64,000 nucleotides of DNA. It comes from Puccinia triticina. Lineage: Eukaryota; Basidiomycota; Pucciniomycetes; Pucciniales; Pucciniaceae. Location of the stretch: positions 6,386,001 to 6,450,000 of the forward strand of contig NC_070564.1 of NCBI RefSeq assembly GCF_026914185.1, given 5' to 3'. The notes beneath the pieces were generated by a model that had not been told where the DNA came from, did not search any database, and saw only the letters and a program-made list of their open reading frames with translations. A program made the translations under genes and the position numbers. Each line of letters starts with the position of its first letter. Positions within the stretch are counted from its first letter, which is position 1. Shown piece by piece: positions 34,909-47,079 of this stretch.

Positions 34909-35865
34909 AAAAAATACGTAGGGCTATGGATTATCTTGTCGCCTTCTCCGCATCTTGCAGACAATTTTTTCTCTCAATTTCTTTCATGTTCTTACATGTC
35001 CCGCATAAGTTTTTGACATAGCCCCACCCTCACACACTCGTCCTTCTTTCTTGACCGCTTTCTTCTCTTTTGTCTATATTTTTGGGCTTGTCATCATGGA
35101 ACAATTTTTGGAATGCTTGAAAAAATCGTATCTTGTTTTGTAGTAGTTAGCCGTTGCTTAGTTTATCTCGTTATCAACTACCAGTGTAAGAATACTTTCT
35201 CGTTTAGCTCGTTTTTCCTGTACTTATTCTGTGACTGTTTATTGTTTGTATGGTGATCTCGACCACAAAAGGATTGGATGAATCAATTGATATTGTGGAA
35301 GCTGTTAAATAAAACTGGCTTTGTCTCATTTACGAAAATAGTAGGCCGTTTAGACCGTGGCCGATTTGAACGTTCAACTACCACTGGGCCAGTGTTGCTT
35401 TTGAATTGTGGTAGAAGGCTGAGTGGCATTTTATCAAGCAGCTGTGCTCTCTCGCCCAATTTTCCCCGCATCAGCTCTTCTTTCTGCTTGAAATCTTCTC
35501 TAGTATCTCTGGCAAGTATGTTGTAATCGCTAGACCCTCAAACATCTGGAGGACTGATATTGCTGTTCACATAGAAGGTGGTCATCAGTGGTTTGGTAGA
35601 AGTGGGTGATGAATGTGTTCACTTGTGACAAAATTGCGGACTGGAGCATATTCCAAATTATCGTGTGGTTCTGTACAAGTCTTTGACCCGGCACAGTCCG
35701 CAAAGTGGCTGCTCATCTGTCGGCAGCGCGCGCCCGGCCGCCGGTCTTTGTCCCGGGCCCGAGGTTGCGCAGCCAACAGCCGACCGCCGCCACCTGCCGT
35801 CGCCTTTGACTTTCCTCCTCAGAACAGTCAAACCATACCCCCTCCCCCCACAAGACATCATCGAA
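34909..35865. other. Septin B 3' region and septin C promoter region
   Basis: No gene accepted. The TTTTCTT-rich first 300 bp suit a 3' UTR, and the last about 100 bp before the C start are pyrimidine-rich (CCTCCTCAGAAC, CCCCCTCCCCCCA). The GC-rich stretch at 35715-35800 is open in several frames without motifs. Confidence 0.5.
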
Positions 35866-37645
35866 ATGCCTCCACCACCTCACAGGCGTCAGAAATCGGT
35901 CAAGAAGGGCATCCAATTCGTTAGTCTTCGGAACTTGCTCTCTCTTTCCATAACGTTTATGACTGTCGATCTGCACACTCATTCACACCTTCCATTCTTG
36001 TCTCGCTTATCTCCAGACCTTAATGGTATGTAGCTTATCAGCATATACTCGGAACGTTTCTCAGCTCGCAGATCCGTAGATAGTTAACCCTCATTATAAC
36101 CAACCTTGTGTGTCTGTAGGTCGTCGGCGCCTCAGGTTCCGGTCGCACCACCTTTGTTAATACCCTGGTAGAGCAAAAAGGATGGTTGAATCATTCCGAA
36201 CCCAGTGACCCCGCCACAGCCCACGGTTAGTCGATAATCACTCATCACCTGAGCAAACTTGACTTGTATTAAACCTTCACAAATATAACCCACCCCCACC
36301 TTCAAGAGCCACGGCCTTTCATCAAAGTCCACAAACAGACCATCGAATTGGAGCAGGATGGTATCCCTGTGCGCTTAACGGTCTGTGATACCCCTGGATT
36401 TGGCGATAACATCGATAACGAAATGGCCTTTTCGACGATCTCTGATTACTTGGAAAAACAATGCCACGACATCTTGGGCGAGGAGTCGCGAATCAAACGA
36501 AATGCTAGGCTTGAGGATAACCGGGTCCACGCTTTGCTTTACTTTATCCCCCCCACGGGGCATAGGTGAGACTGCCTGCTCTTTCTCGTACCATACGCTG
36601 TGTGTGTCTTAACAACTTATGTAACTCGTACCCCAGCTTGAGAGAGATGGACATTGAGTTGATGAAGCGCCTGTCCCCACTGGTTAACGTCATTCCGGTC
36701 ATTGGGAAGGCTGACAGCCTCACTCTCAGTGAACTGAAAGGCTTCAAAGAACGAGTTTGTGACTTTCTGGGTCTCCAGCTTTTCTTTCAAAAAAAGAGAA
36801 AAATCGCTTTCCGTCGTTGCAGCTACTGATTTTGACCTCTCTTTGGAAACGTGTAACCCAGATTATGCAAGATATTGAACATTATGAAATCCCGATCTAC
36901 AACTTTCCCTTCGACCCAGAAGAGGATGATGACGATGTGATCGCAGAAAACTCGGAGCTGAGGGTGGGTCTTGATCCCCAATTGTCGCACTACTGAGGAG
37001 TGTGATGAACCTGAGGATCTAATTCCACTATCGTTGTTCAGGCCTCTCTACCGTTTGCACTGGTAGGCTCAGAGGAGGAAGTCGAAGTGGGTGGCGAAAT
37101 GATCCGAGCGAGGAGGTACCCGTGGGGGATCGTTGAAATCGACAACCCGGCTCACACGGACTTCCTGAAATTGAGGAACACTCTGCTATCGACTCATCTG
37201 ACTGATCTCAAAGAAATCACCGTTGATGTGAGCTCGCTCGTTTCTCTACTCCGTGGTATGCTCGCCTGAAGGATCAGCTTGCTGATCACAATCTCATGGC
37301 TTTCAGTTCTTGTACGAGAACTACCGAGAAAAGGCTTTGAGCCGAGGGACTGCTAATCCAGCAGACGAGTCCATCCCACCCGATGATATCGTCAATCGGT
37401 CCTTTAAGCTCAAAGAAGAACAGCTCAGGAAAGAAGAAGAAAAGTTGAAAGAGATCGAGCTCCGCGTCCAACGTGAAATCAGCGAGAAACGCCAAGAACT
37501 CTTGGCGAGAGAAGAAAGCCTTAGAAACATGGAGGTGAGAGCAAGCAATCTTTTTATGAATGTGCTCTAACTGAAACTGTGCTGCATGCCTCTTTTCGTC
37601 TAGGCTCGTTTGGCGCAAAGTGCCAGCGAGTTGAGTCCGAGATGA
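35866..37645 (+). CDS. CDC11-type septin, paralogue C
   Basis: Nine exons: 35866-35919, 36017-36025 (9 nt), 36120-36225, 36307-36565, 36637-36754, 36862-36963, 37042-37227, 37307-37534, 37604-37645, about 367 residues. G1 is [10 protein letters not shown]3 DTPGFGD, G4 [24 protein letters not shown] and [18 protein letters not shown] mark the Cdc11 group, followed by a C-terminal coiled coil (LRKEEEKLKEIELRVQREI). It is closer to B than to A: both have the PRPFI segment after the P-loop exon, which A lacks. The ITVD before the last-but-one intron replaces ITHD of A and B. Likely functional, since no stop or splice defect is visible. Confidence 0.93.
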
Positions 37646-38975
37646 CGATACCATCGAAACGGCCTTCCGATCCATTGCTATCCCTGAGATTGCCTGCGAG
37701 ATGATTCCCTGTCTTACAATGATGACAATTCATCCTTCTTGCTTTTTGAAGCGGACGGGTCTCATGCTCTATTGATTTGGTTCAACTTTTATTATCAAAA
37801 CACCTCATCCTGGAAGCGAGTCATCTTCTGCTCTTAACTATCTTGTCTGCTACATCTCGCTTAAGGAATTCTTGAAGGAATAGTATCTTGCGCCTTGTTT
37901 TTTTCAGCTCCGGAATTCTATCCCAATCCACAACCTCCTTACGTCACATCCCTACACATGTACATATACTCATGGATTTGTTTTCTATTTATTTCTTCTT
38001 CTTTTCCCTTGATTATTGGATTCACAGGTTTTTGAGCCTTGCCCGCAGTGATGTCCCAAATTGACCAGGAAAGTGCCAAGTCGGTGTCTGGCCAAAAAAC
38101 CATTGGTCGTGTGAATCGTCTGATTGAGTGGCTCTAAGCCATTGCGGCCAGTACTCGCATGACCTCGTTCCGTCTCCCATTGACAAACCTCTTGCTGGCA
38201 GACCCCTTGGCAGTGTGAATTACAAGTTAAGATTTTCTGGGCGGAAAGGATGAACCACTCGGCCGGTTGCAGCTCAAATCTATGAGGATATGATACGGGG
38301 CAGGATTTACGCACTACCAATAATTACCACGTGCACTCCAAAAAGAAGTGCAGTCCTGTGCAAGTTGGTGATTGCAATGGTGCAAAACGCACGGCAAGAA
38401 TCACAAGTGCGCGGTGAGTTTTGGGATCTGTAGGGCCCGACATCGAACTTCACTACCCAAGTCCCTCCTGGGCTTCGCGCTTCGGGGGACTGGTGTTCAG
38501 TTTGACCTTACGTGTGGGCGTTGATGTTGAGAGTTTCCTTTTGCGATGGCAACAATATGTAGCATCGGCACGGGTTGAATTGATCGGCCCAAGTCTCTTT
38601 TGTTTCCGTTAAAAGCTGATCTACATTTCTGTGCCGAAATGCTCACGGAGGCAAAAGAACGATGGGAACAGTGAGCACAACAAAAAAACCTCTGGCAAGA
38701 GTGAACACAAAAGAAAGCTTTTGTTCGCGACGGCAGAGCCAGTTGCTCGCTTCGCAAGGGACCAGAGAGTGGAGTATAATAAGCAAAGACGCAGAAAACC
38801 TGTGCCCACTTTCTTCTTTCTTATTATCATCTCGCACACATCCTATCGTTATCTTACCCACCAGGTTCTTTACCAGTGGCACAAGTCATTCATTAAACCA
38901 ACTGCTGTGCATACACCCAACTTTCCTTATTAGAAATTTTTCTTCAAAACATCATCCACATAATTCGATTCAAGC
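37646..38975. other. Intergenic, no gene seen
   Basis: 3' UTR of septin C followed by unassigned sequence. Frames at 38621-39102 on both strands are mutually overlapping and motif-free. The last about 200 bp (pyrimidine-rich, CTTTCCTTATT) are the upstream region of the AT-hook gene. Confidence 0.5.
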
Positions 38976-40528
38976 ATGGACAGTGGTAGCAATTTCTTGG
39001 CCGAGTTTGACCACTTGTTGTAAGTACTTGTCTTCTTTTCCTTTTTACAGAGCTATCAATTATATCCTTGGCTATGCATCCCCGCCGAGTCTGAAGCACT
39101 GATCTTTTTTTTCCGAACTTTAGAGGCATTCCGCCGCCAACAGTCGAGAATTCAAGCGTGGCGTCCAACACCCTCCCGGACTATGCTTCCCCTTCATTTG
39201 ACCTGGACTTTTGGGGGTCCATTTCCAACGACCATACGCAGTCTTTCTTCACTGCTTCTCTGGATCCCATGACCACTCTGCCAGGACTTCAAGTAGATTA
39301 CCAGCCCGGTACCACTACGGGCTCTCAAAGTACTGGACTCAGCCAGAACAACCTAGCCGTGTTCAACAGCTTATCCGAGTCCCTTGATCCCGCGCCCACG
39401 CAGGCTGCTGCCCCGGCCAAGCCAGAGTCGTCCACCACCTCGTCCAAGCCGCGTTTCTTGCCCCCCAAAGGCCCCCGGAAACAGCACCGGACCGGCTTCC
39501 GTCAACTGCCTGGAGCCAACGGTAAGATCAAACGAGGCCGGCCTTCGAAGAAGGAGTACAAGCTGGCGGGCGTGGAGGTCGACATGTATGCGCTCAAGGG
39601 CATCACTCTCCATGGGCCGGCCAAGTCTTTGAACGAAGTCAAGGGCGGCGAAGCGATCGCCAGAAGGTCCGGAGTGAGGAGGTCCAGCCGAAAATCAAAG
39701 AGCTCCGTCTCATCTGATGTCAAGTCCAAGCCTGCACCCGGACCATCCACTTTTCCCACAATCCCGGAAGAACCTCTCCCCGAGCAAGTTCCGAGCCAGA
39801 GCTACAGCGCCCTTCAAGATATGCTCTTCCCACCATCCGCCCAGCCTCAGGGGAATTCCGCCTTCAACTACCAGTTGCCCAACTTGGCCGATAGCCAGAA
39901 CTCGGCGGATCTGAAATTCTTGTCAGCTGTTCAGGCCGTAAACGATGAGATCACTTTGCAGAACAACGCCGGCATCTACTCCCAGCATGATCTGTCCCAG
40001 TTTACTGACCTTGGCTTCCAGCCCTTGGCTGGCTACCAATCAGGCTACCAACCATCGACGGGCTTCCAATCAGTCCCGGACATGACACAGCCACCGACTG
40101 GTTTGCTGTCGTACCCTGACTTAGTGCAGCCATCGACGGGCTACGAACCATTCATACCTGACTTGAGCCTATCGACTGGCTTCCAGCCCTTGTCTGACTT
40201 GCCGCCCTTATCCGGCATGCAACAACTAGCTAACATTAACATGCAGCCGCAGCAGCAGCTGCAAATGAATGACTTTCCCGCTCTTAACCCAGTGGATGGC
40301 TCTCTTCCCGCTGGGCTCCTTCCCGTCGATCCCAACTCAGATTTCTCCCTCGGCACCAATTGGGATAGCACCCTTTCAAGCCAGTCGTACAGCACCGCCA
40401 GTAATGCCTTTGGACTTGATGGTAATCTTCTGCCTACTTACCCAGACTCCCAATACAGCACTGGAGGCTCGTATAACCCAAACGTATATAACCAGTCCGC
40501 GTACCCTTCGGAATTCCCAAATCTGTAA
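38976..40528 (+). CDS. Putative nuclear AT-hook protein with Gly-Tyr/Phe-Gln repeats
   Basis: Two exons (38976-39019 and 39124-40528; donor GTAAGT, acceptor TTTAG) encode about 482 residues starting MDSGSNFLAEFDHLL. A Ser/Pro-rich N-terminal half contains KIKRGRPSKKEYKLAG near residue 145, an AT-hook (GRP core flanked by basic residues), then a basic Arg/Ser stretch (RRSGVRRSSRKSK) that could be a nuclear localisation signal. The C-terminal half is Gln/Pro/Ser/Tyr-rich with degenerate repeats of about 15 residues centred on (S/P)TGFQ or GYQ, such as LAGYQSGYQPSTGFQ. This resembles a transcriptional regulator with a disordered activation domain, but I do not recognise a family. Codon use looks normal for the neighbourhood. 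Confidence 0.8.
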
Positions 40529-40946
40529 TACTAATCGCCGGTCTGTTGGCAGAGCCTTCATGGTAAAACTCAGCATATTCTTGCTTATATACCCTTCCAT
40601 CGGATTGTAATTATCGCATTGTTTGATAGTCTGTCCTTTTGTCAGCATCCATGGGACTTTCAGCCCTGGTGCAATACCTCCCCTCATATAGACACTCATT
40701 GATAGATGTAAAGATGTTTTTGTTTTTCTTGTATATATTTATCATGATTGAATTAGAAATAATAATGTTTTTTTTTTCTTTTTTCTCACTGAATGGATTA
40801 GGATTGTGTAGGCGGGGTTGAGGCTGGCTGTGACTGTCACACCCCCTGTCACGTGCTCGGCTTGAGCCACCCCGAGGGTCAGCAAGCTCCTGCTCGGCTA
40901 TCTTGCTACGAACCATCCACTTTCCCAATCGACGACGACTGCCACC
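40529..40946. other. Short intergenic region
   Basis: 3' UTR of the AT-hook gene (TATATATTT, T-tract around 40765-40785), then a GC-rich upstream region of the gelsolin-type gene with CTGTCACACCCCCTGTCACG at about 40833-40852. A similar CTGTCACGCCCCCACCTGTCAC lies upstream of EDC3 at about 11886-11907. Confidence 0.5.
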
Positions 40947-43900
40947 ATGGACAACAACATCAGCAACCCAGCCGAGAACAGGCCCAACCAGCACAACACC
41001 ATCCAGTACTCCTCCAGATTCACTGCAGCTGACCCCTCCAAGCCAGTCCCTCTGGCGCACTTCATGGGCGCTCGTCGGGACCTCAACGGACCCGTGCTCA
41101 CCAAACAACGCGTCGACGAGAAGGAGATCAGGCCGGACGGATGGGAATCCGCCGAGAAGAGGTTCCAGCAGGCCCAGTCCAACCCCGGCCTCAGCTCACT
41201 CGCCAGCCTCCTCGCCGGCCCTGGTGCCAGCCGATCGAATACAGCGATATCCAGCCATGCCGGGAACCTCGCCAAGCGCGCCCTGCCCGGGATGGTACCA
41301 CAGGATCGGATCAATAGCAACAGTCAACACGGAAAGCAGCAACAACAGCAACAACGAGACACCATCAAGCACTCCGTCTCCTCGAAATCCAACCACGATC
41401 AGCCCAAAAACCTTTCCTCTCAGGCTGCCACCTCACACGCCGCCTCATATCTCAAGCCAAAGTCGCTGGCCGATCGCTTGGCACAGCTCGGCGTCTCAAA
41501 CGATGTCCAGACAATCAAGACCAGCAATATCACCACTCCTTCCTATCTGGCTGCTTCCTCGCCAAGGGCAGACAAGTTCCCGATCGATCAGCCCAAGCAA
41601 CAACTACCAGAAGCCCATGAGCTCGGCCAAAGTGACCTGACCAAGAAATTCAACCGGATCACCAAGGCTAGCAGCCCAACCTTCAACACGACCCCTCTGC
41701 AAAACTCATCTGAGGAGAAGCCTGATGGCAAACAGCAACAGCGTCCACTCAGTCTGCACATCAACCCCACTCCACGCGCGCTACCACCAACCCCTAACCC
41801 TCAACCCAGAATTACTCCATCACCTCAGATCCACCCACCCAAGGAGCCCGTGCGCAGCGTCCGTCCTAATGATCTATCTCAGCCCACCACTGGCCCTTCT
41901 TACAAAAGGAACACTCGGCCCCAGTCAGCTCTCCCTCATGCACCTCACATATCCACAGAGGGCGCTGGGGCTACTCTGGGTGTCCCCAATAAGGCACTTA
42001 CCGCCTCCCTGTCCCGGCTGGCTGGATCCAATATCGTTGCACAACGTTTGGAGTGGTCCAAGCAGAAAGAGCAGCTTGGTACGATGGATGAGTTCGGCAG
42101 CCCGCTCCTCGAGGCGTCTCCTATCAGCACTTCCTCAGCTCTCAACTCACAAATCCCCTCACCGGTCTTGCCTTCCCAATCGATCAACCAAAACCCTGTA
42201 CTCTCAGAGCATTCCAAAAACTCGAACGACACCCCGACCGAACCGGCCTCTCGCAGCTCATCACAAACACGCCTGCATTCCGTTCACAGAGAAAATACTG
42301 GCCCCAAGCAAACCGAACCAGGCTGCATTAAGAAGCAGCTCAATCAATACAACAAGAGCACCCGATCCGACGAGGACGATGACCAGCGATTCGGGATCAA
42401 CAAGCGAAACAAGAAGAATATTGGCCAGCTCAGAGGCTCATCCCCGGACAAGAAAGAGAATGAGGGCCATGTCACTCGAACTGCTGCTGTTGCTGCTGAT
42501 GTCCAGCCCGGCGTGACTTCCCCCTTGCGCTTGTCTCACAAGAGTCGCGCTCGAACCCCACGCCGGCCCTCCGGCTCGTCACCGACCAAGTGGCGTGCCG
42601 AGGCGACCAAGCTCTGTTCTTCGCCCGGCGGTGCACTGGCAAGCCGCCAACTGCCCTCACTCCCATCTTTCTCGCCCCTGATGAAGAAGGGCACCAGCGA
42701 GCTGGCCGCGGTGTGGGGCACCCAGCTCGCCAACCCGACCAAGAAAGTTATTGAGCCCGACTCCATTCCCAAGAAACCTTCCCCGCCTCTGGCAAGTCCT
42801 TTGAATTCTCACAGACCCCTGCCCACCCCTCCTCCTCCCCGAGCTCCCATTACCCCTGGTCGTCCTAAAACCGCAACCACAACCGACAGTCGCCCCTTGC
42901 CCGTCCCTCCCTCGGCTGTTGCCCCCGCCACCACCCCTCTGAGTCCCGAACCTCGCGCCAGAACTCGGCCACTGCCTACCCCTCAACTCAAAGCCGAACC
43001 CACTACTCTTCCAAAACCTGCCCAAGACAAGCAGGTAGCTCGTAAGTTCAGATGTGCTTATCCTCTCTCCCTCCGCTTCGATGAATCTGAGCGTAGATCG
43101 TCTTTTCCAATGTACACAGCGCCTTCCCAGATTGATGCGTCCAAGATATGGGCTTCGTACGCCGAAAGGCAGCAGAGTTTGGCGGCTCTGGGCCAGGCGG
43201 GGAAAGTCGTCCAACTGGAGATATTCCAACTGAACCGGAACCAGACGGACGAGTTGAGTACGACGATGCTCGACACGGACGAGTACGGGACGTTCTACAG
43301 CCAAGAGAGTCTGTTGATCATCTGCACGATGAAGGGCTCGCGGATGGTGTTGATGGTGTGGCGGGGGCGGGATGTGGGGACGGAAGAAGACGATGGGGAG
43401 ACGGAGGGCCGGATTGGGCGGCTGTTGAAGAAGTACGGAATCGATGGCCAGGCCCGGCTGGTGATCGTCCACCAGGGCTACGAGCCCCCGGAGCTCGTCC
43501 AGGCCTTGGGCGGCAGACTCTTGCTCAGGACCGGCGACCGGTTCGACTCCGTCTACCAGCGCGGCCTCGACGCCGTCCTCACCTGCAAGAGCTTCCCGCT
43601 TCCCACTCCACACTCTCACTCTCCTCATCGGGTCGTCGTCATCGAGGAACTCTTCCTCAACCATCCTACTGTTTCTACCGTCCTGTGCACCGGCTACCCT
43701 TCCCTGGTCAAGATCTGCTCCCAACAGCCCCCTAAACTCAGTCTGTTTCTGTGGAAAGGCCGCGCCTCCGATCCCGTCGAGGTCGACGAATGCAAGCTCT
43801 TGGCCGCCCAAGTCCGCACCGAATTCGGGGCCTCAAAGGTGAGGAGCCTCCTCCTCCTCCTCTTTACTCAACGTCGCTTAATGGCCCTGTTCACTTGTTT

Positions 43901-44578
43901 CTATAGACGGATGTCGAGATGGTTGAAGAAGGAAACGAGTCGGAGAGGTTCCTATCGATGCTAGGAGCCGCCACCATTGCCCGCTCATACGTGCGTCTCT
44001 CATCTCTCTCAAATGTGATGGGAAGCAGCTGATGACTGACCGCGATGATGGATGTGTAGCATTGGCGATACAAAGAGCTGGTCCCGATGTCCGGCATGGT
44101 CCTCGACAGCCAGGGCACCAGCCTCGCCCGGGTCTCAGGGACATCCGTGTCGGTGATCTGGACCGGGCTCGAACTCTTCGTCCTTGTCCCTTCCTCCCCA
44201 TCCAGCAACACCTCGCCATCCCGGGCCGCCGACACCCGGAACGCGCTGCGCCTCGCCCACTCGCTCGCCGTCTCCTCCCTGCCCCCCCTCTTTCACGGCC
44301 CCTCGCCGCCGTCAAGCCACCACCACCGCCGCCGCCTCGCCGTCCATTGTCTCTTCTTCCCGTCTATCATCCCGGTCGACTTGCGCGCCTCTGTTAGGTT
44401 CTCAGCCGACTTGGACCGTCTTGTTCGTCTCCTGTCTCCTTCTCCAAAAATAAGTACTTGCTCAGGACTTACTTATTTTCTTTGCACGTAGAACGAAGGC
44501 TTTCCGAATCCTCAAGCTATGAATGTGTTCAGCCTCGACGAAGCGACTGCCGACCCTTCCTTTTCTGCCCTCTTATGA
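40947..44578 (+). CDS. Gelsolin-type actin-binding protein with long disordered N-terminus
   Basis: Five exons (40947-43041, 43120-43838, 43907-43990, 44060-44422, 44492-44578) give about 1115 residues. Residues 1 to about 690 are disordered, rich in Ser/Pro/Gln/Thr, with short conserved-looking blocks (GWESAEKRFQQAQSNPGLSS, ALTASLSRLAGSNIVAQRLE). The remaining about 420 residues look like gelsolin/villin repeats: KVVQLEIFQLNRNQ, YGTFYSQESLLIICTM, KLSLFLWKGRASDPVE and RFLSMLGAA. Fungal proteins with a DUF4045 N-terminus and gelsolin repeats have this layout, which is my best comparison from memory. It should bind or remodel actin. The first intron is 78 nt and open, so retention would add 26 residues; a strong GTAAGT donor argues it is spliced. 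The last donor (GTTCGT at 44423) is chosen for phase and is less certain. Confidence 0.78.
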
Positions 44579-45276
44579 CCCCCTCTCTCCTCCTTTTTTT
44601 TCTATAAATTTTACAGATGAACTCGCTCCTTGTTTCCCTTTGATAGCATTCCCTTTCTGACTTTGTTTTGTTCTAGATCTTCGACAAGCCGTTATCACGT
44701 CGGTAAAATTAGGCTTATCTTTCTCTCATCTCTCATGTTCACTCGTTTTATTCTATTATAACAATCTTGGTCATTCTATATCGTTTTTTGTTGTTGAGTT
44801 ATATATGAACGAGATACTTAAAATGAAAAACAAGACGCTCTTTCATATATTTCCCTCAGCTTGTTGGCTGGTTCGGAAATTGAACATCAAGGCGTGCTGA
44901 AATTGTACTGCGTATTTCCTTTTTGAATATTCCGCATTCTTCGCCTTCTCTTCTCAGATGCATCACAGTGGAACAGGTATCAATCGACCACATGAAGGTA
45001 CATGATGCAGAGTCTGGATCGACCCTAGTGACATATGACGCCCAAGCGCTGGTGGGGCAGATGATTCCATGACTTCCTGGTCTAGAGCTACAATGGATGA
45101 CATGAGCGTGGATGAGAAAGAATGGATAAAACTGGGTTGTTAGCCATGCCCAGCAATGACCATCAACGGCTACTAAGCCCAAGAAGGGGGGAGAGTGATT
45201 TTGTGCTGTGGTATGTCTTGAGTAATTCGAATATGATACAAGATCATTTAGTTTAGTGTGGTGGGTAGGTGGTCTA
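44579..45276. other. Convergent intergenic region
   Basis: Lies between the 3' ends of the gelsolin-type gene and IPK1. No gene-like frame. T-rich segments near 44595-44840 suit 3' UTRs. Confidence 0.55.
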
Positions 45277-46886
45277 CTACGCAGAGGCAGAGTTGTTGCA
45301 GAGCTCGAGACACGTTGTAGGAGGGGAATGAGCGGAGCGTAAGAGGTTGATGAAGCCGGAAAACGAAGCGCGGTCGGCCTTGAAGTACTTATGCAAGCGG
45401 GCGATAGGCTTGAGGTCCAAGTCGATGATCTTGACGAGATCGTCGGATGAGGGAGGAGTGGGGGCGAGAGGGAGGGGGGAGAGGCGGGCCGGGTTCTCGG
45501 GGAAGTGGTGTACGGGGAGACGGACGAAGATGGAGCAGTCCTTGAAGGTCATCGACAGCGCATACATCACCGCCTTGGTCCGCGGCAACAGCCGGGCGAC
45601 ACGCTCGGCCATAGCCGTCGGCGACAGAGGCTCGGAGAGCAGCGGGACTAGCGCCACCAGCTCGGCAAGCGTGATCGGCGCCTCTAGCGTCCCTAGCCCC
45701 GCCGGGTCGCTTCCTGTCACCTCCCCGAACACCCCCTCGATGTCGAACATGTCCAGCCGGCGTTGGAGGTCGGCTAGGCGTCCTAACACGCCCGATCGCT
45801 CGAGGGTGGCGGCCAAGACTTCAATCAACTGGGGATCTACCTGGACCGCGGCGGGTTTGGTTTGGTGGGGATAAATCGTTAGCTGGATGGCACGGTGACG
45901 ATCACCGGGAGGTTTTCTTGATCTTCTTCACTTACCTCGACGGATGAAGGATCGAGCAGGAGGCCGTGGCGGAAGATCTTGAAGTTATTGTGGGACTGGC
46001 TGCTCGTGGATTTGGGTGGGCCGGTTGCAGCGTCAGGGGGGGGTGTTGGAAGAGAAGCGGAGGGTATCTGGTGTTGCCACTCGGCGCGGAGGCGGTCGAG
46101 TGCGCTTCGCAAGTGAGCAGGGTGTTGGGTGCTGAAGAGCTGGAGGGCACAGAAGCGGGCGGGGGAGAGGTAGTAGGGATCCAGCGGCGCGGTGTCTGGG
46201 CCGAGGGCGCGGACGGCGCGGAAGACGCATGTCCGACAGAACTGGCTCTTCGTCTCTCGGGTCGTTGGGTCGAGGAGGATGGGGGAGTGGGGCAGCCAGG
46301 CCCACTTGGGCTTATCGTTGTGACGAGGAGGCAGGGAGGGTGGTGTTTAGTGTTCGGGACGGCGCCAGATGGGGGATGGGTGTTTCCTCTATACCTTGAT
46401 CTCGACCGCGATGGTGTGCTGCTGATCGCCGTCGCTCTCGCGTGCCAGGTTGTCCATGAGGACGGCCAGCGGGGCTGCGCAGTCGATGCGGGACTGGCCC
46501 CGCTTGGAGGGGGGGCGGCGGGGCTCGACGGCGGCGGCGAGCTGGTCGAGCCAGGGCTGAGGGACGGCGAGAGTGACGAGGTCGAAGCGGAGCAGCTGTT
46601 CCTGGGGGAGCAATGCGCGGAGGATGTGGTGGTGGAAGTCGAAGAAGGAGACCTGGGTGGGATGCTGATCAGTGGCGATGGCGGGCGGGTGGGCCTGGAT
46701 GCGCTTGGCCAGACGCAGACACTTCCCGCGCAGGCTTTCCTCGGCCGGGCTGCCCGGTGCCGGCCGGTACGCCAGGATCAGGTTGGCGGCCCCTTCGGCG
46801 ATGTACGTCCAGTGTGTTGGCTGGGTGGCGGCGACTGCCTGGCTCAGCGGGAGGTTGGCGGGATGCTGGGTGCTGCTGTTGACCAT
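45277..46886 (-). CDS. IPK1: Inositol-pentakisphosphate 2-kinase
   Basis: Three exons (46886-46395, 46310-45936, 45840-45277), all phase 0, encode about 476 residues. The N-terminus has WTYIAEGAANLILAY, the start of the N-lobe. EIK at the first exon end joins PKWAWLPHSP, recreating the EIKPKxxxLP motif of IPK1. SQFCRTCVFRAVRA with Cys residues, and PLDPYYLSPARFCALQLF, follow. YALSMTFKDCSIFVRL and KIIDLDLKPIARLHKYF near the C-terminus supply the DLDLK motif that binds phosphate and metal. IPK1 makes phytate (InsP6) from Ins(1,3,4,5,6)P5 and supports mRNA export and signalling. The gene starts 193 bp from PSD1 in the opposite direction. Confidence 0.92.
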
Positions 46887-47079
46887 CGTCTGAGGAAAGT
46901 GGAAAGTGTTAAGTGGGAAGTGGTGCAGCTGACCCGACTCCCTTTGGATTTCGGGTGGCGGGGTCGGGCCCCCGACCCTCCGGGAGGGCTTCCCCCCAAC
47001 GGGTCCCCGCAGCTGCCCCGGGGGAGGTGCCCCTCCATCTCCCCCCCTCCGCCGCCCTCCGCCGGCAGACCAGGCCACG
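46887..47079. promoter_or_regulatory. 193-bp bidirectional promoter of IPK1 and PSD1
   Basis: Start codons of the two divergent genes are 193 bp apart, so both 5' UTRs and core promoters fit in this GC-rich DNA (GGGTCGGGCCC, CCCCGGGGGAGG). No TATA box is obvious. Confidence 0.6.

Noticed and set aside
42657..43811. Long antisense open frame (384 codons)
   Set aside because: It lies fully opposite the gelsolin-type gene in GC-rich coding DNA, where the complementary frame is often open. Its composition has no domain features.
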